DNA of 64,000 nt from Amphimedon queenslandica (taxonomy: Eukaryota; Porifera; Demospongiae; Haplosclerida; Niphatidae): the NCBI RefSeq assembly GCF_000090795.2, contig NW_003546282.1, positions 177,424-241,423 of the forward strand, given 5' to 3'. A program made the translations under genes and the position numbers. The notes below the pieces were generated by a model that had not been told where the DNA came from, made no database searches, and was given only the letters and a program-made list of their open reading frames with translations. Position 1 is the stretch's first letter, and every line of letters starts with the position of its first letter. This document shows positions 44,101 to 55,253 of this stretch, in pieces.

Positions 44101-47100
44101 GAACGAGATCTCTACAGTCAATCAGCAGTTTCCAGCTGAACCTTTTAAATTCTTAGAGCCAAGGTATGATTTAGCCGGTTGCGAATCCAGTGCACATGTA
44201 CAATGTATGCAAATATGCTCATATTGGTAGAGCCATAGTTCATATTTGTCATTTTGTCCATAAATAAAAACGTCTCATTTAATTTGCTCCTCAAAGTTGG
44301 AGTCATTAGCAAAGAGAGAAACAGGTGCCCTGATAAATGTAGTTGGTACTCTGCTGCTTCTAATAATATTATAAGATGAAATTAGAGCGCATTAGGATGA
44401 TAATCAACACTGATAATGTTTGCTTGTTTTGCGAGGGACTTTCCTGTACACAATCCTAAGTGCATGGTGAGTGGCTGATGATGGCAATTTGTTATTTCAT
44501 TATTTTATTTGTACACTGTGTGTCCGTCTGGGCATTGTCATGCTATTTACAGCATAACGGGATTAGCGAATTTCTGTTTCTAATAATCAAACATATGTTG
44601 TTTCTGGTACATATTTCTTTGCATTACGGTGCACGTATTGATTATCATTTTAAATTTAATAATAATGCAAGAGCTTGCTAATTAGTCTGTTATGATCAGG
44701 CAGAGCAGTAGACAGTCTCAATAAATACATTTTTATGCATGCAACTGTATGCCTCTGCTATGATTGATATGCAATAATTGAGCAAGATTTTTAATTTGAG
44801 CTGAAAGCCTGTTTTTTCTTTGTGCTAGTCATGTTAAATTTAACAACCTTTATATGCTAAATTTTGACCTCATAATAGTACCCAATAGTAGATGACTATC
44901 ACTGATTATTATTTATTGTTACATTTACCACATCTGAAGTATAATTCTAATTGCTATAGCCTTGTCCTCACATACAAGGAGGGGATTCAAATGCTGAGAG
45001 CAGCTGGTACTGATATTGGAGACGAAGATGACTTGAGGTAAATTGATGTACATGTGTGTATATAACCTTATTATGTTTGTATGCATAACACTACGTGTGG
45101 TGTCTAGCTATAATTTTGTGTTAGGTAATAGTTTATAATAGTTAGTAGTCCTTCCTTTTATATCACCCTTAGCTAATATAGCTCACAATCCATGCTTTGC
45201 CACATCAAAAGGTGCCATAGAGACACATATTTGTGTAGTATTATAATTGTTTTTGTGAGAGCATACTGTGGTCTCCAATGTGTCACTGGTTTCCTGTTAA
45301 ATCACTATCTACATACTCATCTATTCATGGAGTGCATGAGATATGAGCTTTATCATAATGTCACTCTTATTTATTGTGATGTAATATTTTCCTACTAAAA
45401 GTATGTTAAATACAGTTTGACACTAGTATTGATTAATGGACAGTGTAATCATATACACTGTCCATTATCATTGCATGAATACAATCATTCAGTGTCTTTT
45501 AAGTATAATATCATCCAAATTATTAAATTATTTTAACGAGGATTCCTGCATTGATCCCATTGTTTTAAGCATAAAGCAATATTGCAATGATTTATTCTGG
45601 AATGACAAGAAAGGTACAAGTATTTTGGAGCCTTAATCTCAATAGTCCAACCCTCTCAGTCCTGCTATACAATAAATCAAGAAATGTGTACACAATCCAT
45701 CCGGTCTCCATTGCATGATGCATTCAACACTTCAATTATACTTAATCCATCTCTATTGTGCTGGCATGGGCTTGGGCCAGACCACGAGACTTCGTTATCC
45801 ACTGAGAAGTGACTGACTGTATTTTTAATAATCCACACCATTCAGACAACACACCCTTTTCCTCTCCCTCTCTCTCTCTTTCTCTCCCCCCCCTCTCTCT
45901 CTCTTTCTCTCCCCCCCTCTCTCTCTCTCTCTCTTTAAAGATACATAGACCTCTACTTCAATGTATTCTTAATTTCTCCTTACCTCGTGCATATGCTCCT
46001 TTTCCATTGCTTCCATGCTCTCACTGTCTGTTTTCTTTGTTAATGTAAAACGGGACGACTCTAATTTATGTCTGAATTGCAGTTTTTGTGAAGGTGATAT
46101 CATAGAGAGTTAGCTAGTTTTATAGAAACTTATTCATATGGTCTACCCCAGGACTAGAATACACTTACATACAGTACATACGTTATAATGCAAGGTTTAT
46201 GAACTATAGAATAAATACGTGTATAAGGAATGTACATAATAATAATAATAAGCTTAATGTATAATTAATGTTTAGATAATTAATATTTAATTAGGTACGC
46301 CTGCCTTGACAAGTAGTTATTACATTATCATTTAGACATACATGTACCAATATGAACTAATTACGGCAGATGAACATGTATTATATCTAAATATAGACAT
46401 TCACAGGTTGCTGCTTGGTATTGCATTTATACAGAGAGTGCATAGTTTTTATAAATTAGCATGGGATAATGTTTTAATGAAAGACTTATAAATGTCATAC
46501 CAGTGCTTATCCCCTCCGGCCATGAAATTGTACATCTACATAACTCTTGCAATGGCCAACTGTATGGTAATTCTTAGAAGGATCTGTCATTCAAGTATAA
46601 TGGCATTTTATTGTTATATTATTAATATGGTACTGAGTGGTTACTTATGTCTTTTTTTTCTCCCCTTCCTCTCTTTATCTCTCAGTACTCCTAATGAGAA
46701 GCTATTGGGAAGGTTGGTCAAGGAGAAGGTGAGTTTGTCACGCAATCATTCATTCACTAACAGCATCACTTCAGCTCCATAAAGCATGTGAAATTCACAC
46801 CCAATCCATGTAGACACATTTTCCATTGCCTTTATACACATTCATGTATACTTGGTAAATCCACATACACAGCATAATATAACCTAGCTGCAGCAAGTGT
46901 GTGTATATATGTGTATTTTAAATAAAGGTCAGGTGGGATAAAATAATAACAAGGCTCAGGTGTTTCACCCTTAGACTGCCAGTCACTGCATATAGCTGTA
47001 CGGTAGTCAGACCATAATTGTACAACACATCCCCTTTCTCACCTCCCTCTCCCCCCATCTTCCTAACCTCCGCTAAAATTATAATGCACATAATACACTG

Positions 47101-48785
47101 ACTGTCAGTTCATCCGAATTAACCTGGCTTCACAGGTGCTGTTTGTGAATCCATATCTGTCCTAACCCAAAAAACCGAAGTCCTAGCCACGTCACGCCCT
47201 CCCTATAGTCAGCCTTTAGTGGATGAAATGATAATGATACATTCACTGTCCTTAACTTCCCAAATACATCACCACTCCTTGTGTCCTTTGTGGGAAAGGT
47301 TTTTGCATTATTAAGACTTGGAGTGTGCTTGGGTACTTTTTGGCTCATTTGCGGATTGGTTGTGTCTCAGTTGTGGGCGTGTCTCGTGGGCGTGTGTGGG
47401 TATCAGTTTATTTCATTAAGATATTTACCTGTCTTAAACTCTTCCTCTCTCTTTTTTTTCTGCTCTTTTGTTTCTCTCCTCTTTCTCTTCATTTTCCTCC
47501 TCCTTCTCCCTCCTCTCTCTCTCAGTATGACACTGATTTCTATATTCTTGATAAGTATCCTTTGGCTGTTCGTCCATTCTACACTATGCCAGATCCTCAC
47601 AGCTCCGTAAGTTCTAAAATTACCACCTGCATATTTAATAACACTGCACTTGATACTATACACAGACACACTTTAAGTAAATGTACATGTACACTCATTA
47701 ATAGCAGTATATGGATTATGCTTTAAATGTATGTGTACATGCATTGGGTATTCATATTATTGTGTATTATAGTACACTTTATACATTGGTAGTATCAAGA
47801 GTACAGTGTAGCTATTGCAGGTTTTATTTGCATCGTTTCCTTGTTCTGTGTGATGTGCTTTCCTTACTAATTCTTCCTCTGAACTTTGACTAGTCTGTGT
47901 TCCTCTCACACCCTCCTCCTTCCTCCCCCGAGTTACTTTCTCTTTCCTTCTTGATTTCCACAGATTTATTCAAACTCTTATGATATTTTTATGAGAGGCG
48001 AAGAGATAATGTCTGGAGCCCAACGTATCCATGATCCGGAGTTTTTGACTGAAAGAGCAACACATCATGGAATTGGTTAGCAATTTATAGTGTCTGCTTC
48101 TTCTTTTCTTCTTTATTAACTTTGTTCTTTTTGTTTCCCACTCCCTTGTAGTGATTCCTAGCACACACTCTTACATGCATGCATGCACATCCATTGGCTT
48201 TGCTTATAATTAATGTTTTCGTCTTGTATTCAGTTTCAATCAATAATTGTTTAACGAGACAATTTGCATTCACCCTCCATTTTGCATTCATGAATGTATA
48301 TATAAGTACAGTATGTATGTGTGTATATATATATATATATGTACATGCATATTTATGTAGATCTATATATACTGTGAGTAATGTGTTTTTATGCTCTGCC
48401 AGTGACTTCCTTTATGCATACTTCAATATAGTCATATTGTGAACTAGGAATGTTATTGGTGGAGTTATCAAGGAAATGCCATGTATTAGCTAATTTTTAT
48501 GATTATCTTGTTTGTGTACCAAAGCTCTCTCTCTCTTTGTTATTTTGGAACTGATTAAGGAACAGATTGTATTATAGTACCAATGTGTCTAATGTTTACG
48601 CTCTTACTTTCCTTTTGTATACTCGAACTTCTCTCCTTTTCCTTTTTAATTATCACTTGACTTACCCTCTCTCTCTCTCTCTCTTTCAGATTTGCAGAAG
48701 ATAAAGTCATATATTGACTCATTCAGGTTTGGTGCTCCACCTCATGCTGGAGGAGGCATAGGTATGTAGTGAACACCTTTGTATA

Positions 48786-48853
<68 letters not shown>

Positions 48854-50656
48854 GCTACAGTTGTACCCAGTACACAGTACAGTTGTCAATTAGCACATTA
48901 TCATTTTTCTAAAGAAGCAGCTGATGGTTGGGCCGGCCTAGTCATTGTATTGAATGAGTTGTTTATTAGATCTACTGCTTCATTCGCCCACTGATTCCCT
49001 AATCAATCGTCATTCTATTAATACGAGCTTTTATTAAGAAATAAAATTATTATATTAAATGAACGCACGAAAAAGGTTGTTCTATTGGAATGATTACATT
49101 TTATACTGATTCGGAATAACGCACATGTAAATGAGAGGTCATGTGTGATTATTATTATCATTGCAGAAGCCTTCCAGTTCTGATATTTTGTTGATACAAG
49201 CATGAGGCATCAAGGGGTTGAGGTTTAGCTTGTGGTGGAGCAGCGCTTTGTGTGACTACTCACTTAGACATGCTATGGGTATCATCTAAGCTGTTTCCAC
49301 GAAGGAAAAGTGGAAAAGAATTTACTGTTTAAACTATCTACCTTTGACACAGCATGAAGGAAACACTATGTCATTTACCAGATGCACCTCACTATATCAA
49401 CAATTAGGCACCCACCCCACGTGACAGTGGCATGTGTTAACACTTTGGTGGCAAGAAAAGGGATGATACCTTCCTTAGTATTTTGAGTGACAATATATTA
49501 AAAAGAGTTTTAGTCACAATTTCATCACTGCATGTGTGTGTGTTTATATGTCGTTGGTTTTTAGTTTTAAAGTGACTGTCAAAGAAATGCTTGGAATGAG
49601 AACTCTCCTCTAATTAATCAGTTTTTCAACTTATAATTTTAAGTACAATGACATGCTTTTGGGAAAATTGTGCAATACATGCTTGTTTATAGTGAATTCA
49701 TTATGTCTATGTATGTGTGTGTCATAATGACTGTATAAAGCTGGTTGCATGGTATTATTATGGTTTCTGTCATTGGCATGACATCATTGTTTATGTTTTG
49801 GAGTGTGTCTATTTCATGAGATTGGGAAAATAAGGCTTGACATTATCATGCCTTCAGTCTTGTTTGGGTCAGTTGTCTTTGTGACTTAAGTAAAGCTAAA
49901 CCTCTTTTACTTGTAATGCTTATCACGCATTCACTTTGTTAGCTAGTGCATTATTTATCATCATTGTTATTATTATCATTATTATTATTATTGTTATACT
50001 GTATGGTCATAATGATCTGCCTTTGTCTGATTCTTAAACTCATTTTGTTTCCATATTAATATTTATTATTACTTCTGCTCTGTGATTCTGTTTTGCTATT
50101 GTAAGTTGTCTATAACATGTGACTGTTGTTGTATTAGCTCAATGCTGTCGAATTCCACTTAGTATATAGTCCTGTCTTTATTTCATGTATTGTATATACT
50201 GGTACATGCAAAATGTAGAGTAGTATAATATTATGTGTTTTAATTGACATTCTTTTGTTGTGTCACCTTTTGATGCAAATGTGTCATTTTAAGGATGTAC
50301 ATATATATATATTTCTATGCACACACAAACACTCACTTAAGATAAAATTGAAGCGAAAATGATAATCGTATTGTCCATTATCATACTAGCTCCTTGCTTT
50401 TGTGTTCTAGCTATTCCTTCATTAGGTTAAGTCTAGATATTATGTGCTAATATTAGTTGAGTGTGTGTATACTGAATATTAAGTATTAGATTATGGATTA
50501 TGTGTATTATTGTCTATTATCCATTAGTGCCTTGCTGTTAACATTCTCTAATATCTTGCTTTAGGTCTGGAGCGTGTGTGCATGCTTTTCCTTGGTCTCA
50601 ACAACATACGGAAAACCTCTCTCTTCCCTAGGGATCCCAAACGTCTGACCCCTTGA
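35115..50656 (+). CDS. DARS1: Aspartyl-tRNA synthetase, cytoplasmic, 532 aa
   Basis: Exons: 35115-35158, 35779-35863, 35913-35942, 36298-36355, 36748-36840, 36933-37035, 37106-37208, 37613-37690, 37927-37989, 38034-38145, 40653-40700, 40806-40892, 43505-43596, 43747-43802, 44095-44163, 44960-45037, 46686-46728, 47526-47606, 47964-48075, 48690-48761, 50565-50656 (1599 nt, in phase). A Lys/Ala-rich N-terminal helix ([19 protein letters not shown]) is the eukaryotic tRNA-binding extension. The OB-fold anticodon domain follows ([20 protein letters not shown]). Class II motif 1 is near [11 protein letters not shown], motif 2 is [19 protein letters not shown], and motif 3 is GGGIGLERV. It charges tRNA-Asp and in animals joins the multisynthetase complex. 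Human DARS1 has 501 residues. Intron 6 (donor at 37036) uses GC instead of GT. Intron 10 (38146-40652) contains the PAR-bZIP gene on the other strand; intron 12 holds repeats. Confidence 0.97.
39148..40153 (-). CDS. PAR-type bZIP transcription factor nested in a DARS1 intron, 305 aa
   Basis: Two exons, 40153-40072 and 39983-39148 (918 nt, in phase; start MDDSSSKNL). Residues about 65-150 are Ser/Pro-rich. An acidic patch and basic cluster ([17 protein letters not shown]) lead to [19 protein letters not shown] and [11 protein letters not shown], the basic region. This closely follows human HLF/TEF/DBP (VPDEQKDEKYW, NNVAAKRSRDARR). A leucine zipper of about five heptads ends near residue 252. 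PAR-bZIP dimers bind TTAYGTAA-type sites and are circadian outputs in vertebrates. A light-responsive PAR-bZIP is described in Amphimedon, and this may be it or a paralogue (from memory, unverified). The gene lies on the opposite strand inside DARS1 intron 10, with its own TATA-containing promoter. Confidence 0.9.
40154..40510 (-). promoter_or_regulatory. Promoter of the nested bZIP gene: TATA box plus two CRE-type sites
   Basis: Upstream of the ATG at 40153 (minus gene) are a TATATATA box at 40311-40319, TTACGTCA at 40373-40380 and a full palindromic CRE TGACGTCA at 40496-40503. The TATA is about 160 bp from the ATG and the CRE-type sites are about 60 and 180 bp further up. TGACGTCA binds CREB/ATF bZIPs; TTACGTCA is a hybrid PAR/CRE half-site, so feedback by the encoded protein is possible (inference). 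Confidence 0.65.
42530..43010 (+). repeat. Diverged tandem array of the ~177-bp repeat, subfamily B, in a DARS1 intron
   Basis: The string ACTTATGTTG recurs at 42591 and 42768, with a diverged third copy near 42935 (periods 177 and about 167). Units contain TGATGCATATACATGTACTT, GTAGAAAGTTTGAGCTGG and the perfect palindrome CCTGTACTATAGTACAGG (42672-42689). Sense to DARS1. A truncated piece in reverse orientation lies at about 43400-43470. Confidence 0.8.
45435..45466. repeat. Perfect 13-bp-arm hairpin in a DARS1 intron
   Basis: AATGGACAGTGTA and its reverse complement TACACTGTCCATT are separated by 6 bp. No flanking repeat or gene is attached to it. Confidence 0.8.
48789..48852. repeat. (CA)n microsatellite in the last DARS1 intron
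   Basis: About 32 CA units, starting 28 bp after the end of exon 48690-48761. Confidence 0.95.
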
Positions 50657-52206
50657 GGAGGCTGAACGGGGTACGTGAATGGTACTAGACTGAGTTTAAC
50701 TATTAATTTGACAATAGTCATTCAATTATAATAATAATAATTATTATTATTATTATTAGTAGTAGTAATAATAATGATTTAGATATGTTATAAGTAAAAT
50801 GTGCTCTAACTTTAAATGTGGTCGCTAATTGAGCATCTTCAGTTTTCTTTTGTCTTAGCAGCCACAAAGCTTCATTCATTAACCTTATAATGGTATCAGT
50901 AAACATTTCCTTCTTTCAATGAATCTTGTGTACCCGCTCAGTGCATTTTACTGTTCCAAGAAATCGGTTAAAGGGATGGTAGGCCTCCTATGCTGTTTAC
51001 CCGTTGATGCTTTGATGTAACGTTTGTTAAAGTGTATTTCCTTTTTGAGGAAGAGAAAATGAGATGGATTTAATGTTAGAAGAGTGAATGGTAACTGAAC
51101 ATTGTCAGAATGATGAAATTAATTTGATGCTAATTAGGAATGTGCATGTAGGAAGAGATAGAAAAGCAGATGAAGAATATTCCGTTTATGGTTATAGTGC
51201 AAGAGTATTGCCCAATATCTTATTTATTAGTTCTATTATGTCATCTCGACATTTTGACAGTGTCTCATTCACAAAATGCTACAATTTGAATGGAATTAGC
51301 CATAACGGCCATCTATGAATAACAGTGACAAGAAGTCTCGCAGTAAATAAGTGTTTACCATTAACTGAAAGAGTTGCATTTTAAGATGACGGAAACCTTG
51401 ACACTGAGTACCCTAAGTATCTCAAATATGTTGTCCTTTTGTCGTCTTACAAAGAACCCATTATGCTTGTTAATGTGTGTATTTTATGATGTAACTGTCT
51501 GCTTTACGCAAGAGTGTGTAGGATTACTGTCAGTAGGAAAGAGAGTCAGTCAGTCATTCTCAACATGCTGTGGTAAACTTTTCTGCCCCATTATTGTTGA
51601 GTTCCAAGAATGACCTAACCACACTGATGGATTATAATAATAATAATAAATATAATAAATATTATCATTATTACCATTATCAACAACCTCACTATCATCT
51701 AGAGACAATATACTAAATCATCTAGCATACAATACATCATTCGTAATAATAGCATGATAGTCATTTGTTTATGTATCATTGTACACAAGCCCTTGCCTTG
51801 GGGCTACTATTATTATTATTATAGTATTGCAAATCTTATTTGGTGTTTGTGAGACAGGGAATGGTATGTGATTAGGGAAAGATGATTAGGAATTAATAAG
51901 TTGAAAGTGGTACAAAGTTCTGTCTCATTGCATTACATTAATATCATTTGTGTGTAAATAGAATCAGAACACATCTGACCATTAGCGCTATTTACAGAGA
52001 AATTTGCAACTGTAGTAATTTTGTTTGTAGAATTAACGATTATTTATTAAATAAATTGTTGACCTGTGTATCAGACAGTACATGTGAATGAGGAAAAGTG
52101 TGAGAAAAGTTTAATTGATGTGTGTGTACAAAGTCAACTATTATTGAACTAAATGTGATGTGTGTGTCTGTGTCATATAGTTTATGCATGATTGTAAATA
52201 ATTGTA
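50657..52206. other. Convergent intergenic region, DARS1 to first ETS gene
   Basis: AT-rich with ATT/AAT runs (50728-50770, 51630-51675). On minus, AATAAA near 52042-52047 lies about 160 nt past the ETS stop and is its likely polyadenylation signal. No gene was found in either strand. Confidence 0.7.
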
Positions 52207-53805
52207 TCAGTTTGCTTTCCATGCTTCTTCTTTGCTTGGTGTCCATTGAGCTTCTTTGCCTTGATCCAGTGGTGAGTAAACGGAGACAGGATGAGGAGAA
52301 GAGAGATGGAGAGACGAAGACGATGAAAAGTGACCGGAAGGAAACTGATTGTATAGCCCTGGGCTGGTCTGATAGCCTTGAACGGGAGATGGAGAGTCGC
52401 TGTAGCTGTTGTGTGGAGATGAGAGCAGGCTTAGCTCATCAGACTGTTGCTCCATCGAAGCAAGAATTGGGAGGATCTCATCCAGTGCCATTTCACAATC
52501 ACCACCACTGCACGTGCTGCTCGAGTAATCGGGCGAAGTTGCTTCTCCTCCTGTTGACCCATCAATAAAAGGACCACTTCCAGCCAATGGAGATGAGGAC
52601 TCTGGATTAGCCTCGTACTGAGATCCATGGAGTTGATGAAGAGAAGAGGAGGAGGAGTGAGGAAGCATATGTGACTGGTAGTCCATTGGTCCTGCTGTAG
52701 TGGGCACTGCTGAAGCCATTAATGGGTTGGTTGATACTGGTCCCTGAGTAGAGGTCAAAGGGTAGAAGGAGTTATAGCCTGTGCTGTAGCAACCCATGGT
52801 GGAACCGCTGGCGTACATGTCAGGGATGTGGTGGAGCTGTTGGGGTTCGTACTGGCGAAGGTAGGCCATTTCATCTCCACCTCCAGGCACATTGGCAGAC
52901 TCTATGCAATGCTGTGCAAGGTATTGATAACCAGTGATGGTGCTTCTGCTTGAGTGGAGGTAGTACTGGTGCTCAGAGCCTCCTGTGTAGCCTGGGTAAG
53001 GAGGAGGAGGTGGGAGAGATGCTTGTTGGTGCTGCTGTTGTAGCACTGCCGCTGAGTAGTCTGGTGGAGCTATGCCTGAAAAGAAAAGGCCAGCATGGCC
53101 AGTGTTGGCTCCATGTGGTGTAGGTAGTACCATCCTGCTGTACATCCACTTGCTGACTTGAAGAGGCATTGGTTTGAGGACAGGGCGACTGTCAGAGTTT
53201 CCTATGTGCTTGTACATCTCCTCGGGGTCCACACAGAACCGGTAGAGGTACCTCTCACCACCCATCTTCTTGAGTATCCCTCGATCATAGTAGTAGCGGA
53301 GTGAGCGACTGAGTCTCTCGTAGGTCATGTTTGCCCTGTGTTTGATGTTCCCCCACCACATGGCAATGGCCTCGGGGTCCAGGAGACGAAACTCCAGCTC
53401 AGGTCTGTTGTCTGTCCACTCTATGAGCTCCCTGTAACGCTTCTCGGGGTCTTCCAGGAGTGCATAGAGGAACTGCCACAGTTGCATCCCTCCTTTCCTC
53501 TGTGGCATCCTTATCTTGTGCGCTTTGCTGCTGGATTTCTTCCCCATTGACTTTTTGTCTTTCTCAGCTCCTTCTTCTTCCTCTTCTTCGCCGTACAAGA
53601 GCTCATCAGCTCCAGTTTCTTCATCTTCTTCCCTCCTGAGTCCTTGCTGGATGCTTTCAGTCAGGAAAAGGCTGCTACTAGAAGATAGAGTGCTCTGCTG
53701 CTGCTGCTGCAGTGAGCCACTGCATGTTTCACTACTGCTACTGCTAGCGAGACTGGAGGAGGGAGTGCTAGTAGAAACAACCTCTGTGGATGCCATGAGT
53801 TTCAT
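52207..53805 (-). CDS. ETS-domain transcription factor A, intronless, 532 aa
   Basis: A single open frame from ATG 53805; a second in-frame ATG is three codons on. After Ser- and Glu-rich N-terminal stretches and a Lys-rich linker, residues about 105-191 form the ETS DNA-binding domain. It starts GGMQLWQFLYALLEDPEKRY, with recognition helix region MTYERLSRSLRYYYDRGIL and end GERYLYRFCVDPEEMY. The paired arginines of RSLRYYY that contact GGAA cores are present. Pro/Ser/Tyr/Gln-rich regions fill the C-terminus (likely activation). The segment after the domain, NSDSRPVLKPMPLQV, matches the neighbouring ETS gene. Closest in style to the PEA3/ETV1-4-5 group, but subfamily is uncertain. No PNT domain. 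A TATA box lies about 100 bp upstream. Tandem, same-strand paralogue of the gene at 55254-57044. Confidence 0.93.
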   Translation of the reverse strand: MKLMASTEVVSTSTPSSSLASSSSSETCSGSLQQQQQSTLSSSSSLFLTESIQQGLRREEDEETGADELLYGEEEEEEGAEKDKKSMGKKSSSKAHKIRMPQRKGGMQLWQFLYALLEDPEKRYRELIEWTDNRPELEFRLLDPEAIAMWWGNIKHRANMTYERLSRSLRYYYDRGILKKMGGERYLYRFCVDPEEMYKHIGNSDSRPVLKPMPLQVSKWMYSRMVLPTPHGANTGHAGLFFSGIAPPDYSAAVLQQQHQQASLPPPPPYPGYTGGSEHQYYLHSSRSTITGYQYLAQHCIESANVPGGGDEMAYLRQYEPQQLHHIPDMYASGSTMGCYSTGYNSFYPLTSTQGPVSTNPLMASAVPTTAGPMDYQSHMLPHSSSSSLHQLHGSQYEANPESSSPLAGSGPFIDGSTGGEATSPDYSSSTCSGGDCEMALDEILPILASMEQQSDELSLLSSPHNSYSDSPSPVQGYQTSPGLYNQFPSGHFSSSSSLHLSSPHPVSVYSPLDQGKEAQWTPSKEEAWKAN

Positions 53806-53902
53806 TCTCTGTATATTTGATGCCTCTTTTTCTATTAGCTCAGTCAAGATGGCTAAATATGAAAATACTCTTTTTGGGACCTTGATGTGCTCAGCTGGTG
53901 CT

Positions 53903-53909
53903 TTTTATA
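53903..53909 (-). promoter_or_regulatory. TATA box of ETS gene A
   Basis: TATAAAA on minus, about 98 bp before the ATG at 53805. ETS gene B has a TATATAA at the same distance. Confidence 0.6.
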
Positions 53910-54464
53910 CAAAAGAGTTTGGAGGTGTGGCTACTCTTATTGCAGTGCATGCATTGCAGTCCAGACCTTATGCTGGCTTCCTTCCTACTTGTCTGTAGTG
54001 GTAAGATATTTCTATAATCCCAATAATGTAATGCTATAAACTAACAATACTAATTAGAACAATTAAACAATTTAGCCTTTTATAATGGCGGTTTTAGTTT
54101 CTTAATAAAAAGCGAGTTGAGCTATTGCTGCAAAATTGAATATTGGAGCTTCATTTCTCAAAAAGCAGCAGACACTAACGATACACATGATAGACCACTA
54201 TAGCTTCATAATAATGCTGGCACAATCAATCATAGCTTTTAGCACTGTTCGTTAGCTCTTTCTTTAATTTGCACCATTCACATTCTCTCTGATATCAATT
54301 TCCCCCTTATCCTCATGTCCATATTTGGGCATAGCACGTTATGGTATTATTATGGCACACTGCAAAGGCTTCCAAATGCTAATTTCATAATCTGGTAATT
54401 TGCCAAAGGCAATTTAACTTTTACTGCTTTTTACAGGTCTACTTAGATCTATAGCATAATTGAT
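53910..54464. other. Spacer upstream of ETS gene A, no gene seen
   Basis: AT-rich, with no open frame of coding character. Presumably holds upstream regulatory DNA of ETS gene A. Confidence 0.6.
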
Positions 54465-55080
54465 AAAGGGCATGAAATTGGGGGTGATTTTAGAGCTATT
54501 TTTGGAAAAAACATTGAATGCCTTGGGTACTTTTCAGAAATTTGGCATTTTCTTAAAATGGCCGTAACTTGAAAAATTAAAGTCGGAATCACCTCAAACC
54601 TTCTACACAGCATAAGGACATCAATATGTATCAGAAAATGTAATAAAAATTTGGGGTGATTTTGGAGCCATTTTTTGAAAAAAACCATGGGCTATAGCCT
54701 TGGGTACTTTTCAGAAATTTGGTGTTTTCTTAAAATGGCCATAACTTGAAAAATTGAAGTCTGAATCAGCTCAAACTTTCTACACAGCATAAGTACATCA
54801 ATATGTATCAGAAAATGTAATAAAAATTGAGGGTGATTTTGGAGCCATATTTCAGAAAAAACCATGGGCTATAGCCTTGGGTACTTTTCAGACATTTGGC
54901 GTTTTCTTAAATTGTCCATAAATTGAAAAATTTAAGTCGGAATCAGCTCAAATTTTCTATACAGCATAAATACATCAATATGTATCAGAAAATGTAATAA
55001 AAATTTGAGATTATTTTGGAGCCATTTTTTGGAAAATACTGTGGACTGCCTTTGCTTTTTTCCGAAAATTTGCATTATGT
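54465..55080 (-). repeat. Tandem array of the ~177-bp repeat, subfamily A, between the two ETS genes
   Basis: The plus-strand string CAGCAT recurs at 54608, 54785 and 54962, with exact 177-bp periods. Units are near-identical to the MTHFD1-intron array, in the same orientation in the window and the same direction as both ETS genes. It is the only intergenic array here. Confidence 0.92.
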
Positions 55081-55253
55081 ACTTAGCTATATTTTTAGGT
55101 CTATATATTGGTGATTCTTGACTCTTTTTCATTGCTGTAATGATGATAATAAATAATTAAATAGTAATAAAAGAATGAAACTGAATAAAAATATTAGCAG
55201 TAAGTATAAATTTATAAAAATAATATAATCAGTCTAATCTACTACAAGTTTCT

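Noticed and set aside
44162-44190. GGTTGCGAATCC as a tRNA B box
   Set aside because: No A box or acceptor stem at the right distance.
46492-46782. Open frame over a DARS1 exon boundary
   Set aside because: Only 46686-46728 is coding (in the DARS1 frame); the rest is intron.
53516-53998. Plus-strand open frame of 160 codons overlapping ETS gene A
   Set aside because: Its composition is the complement of Ser/Gln-rich ETS codons, and the part upstream of the gene covers the ETS promoter and TATA box.
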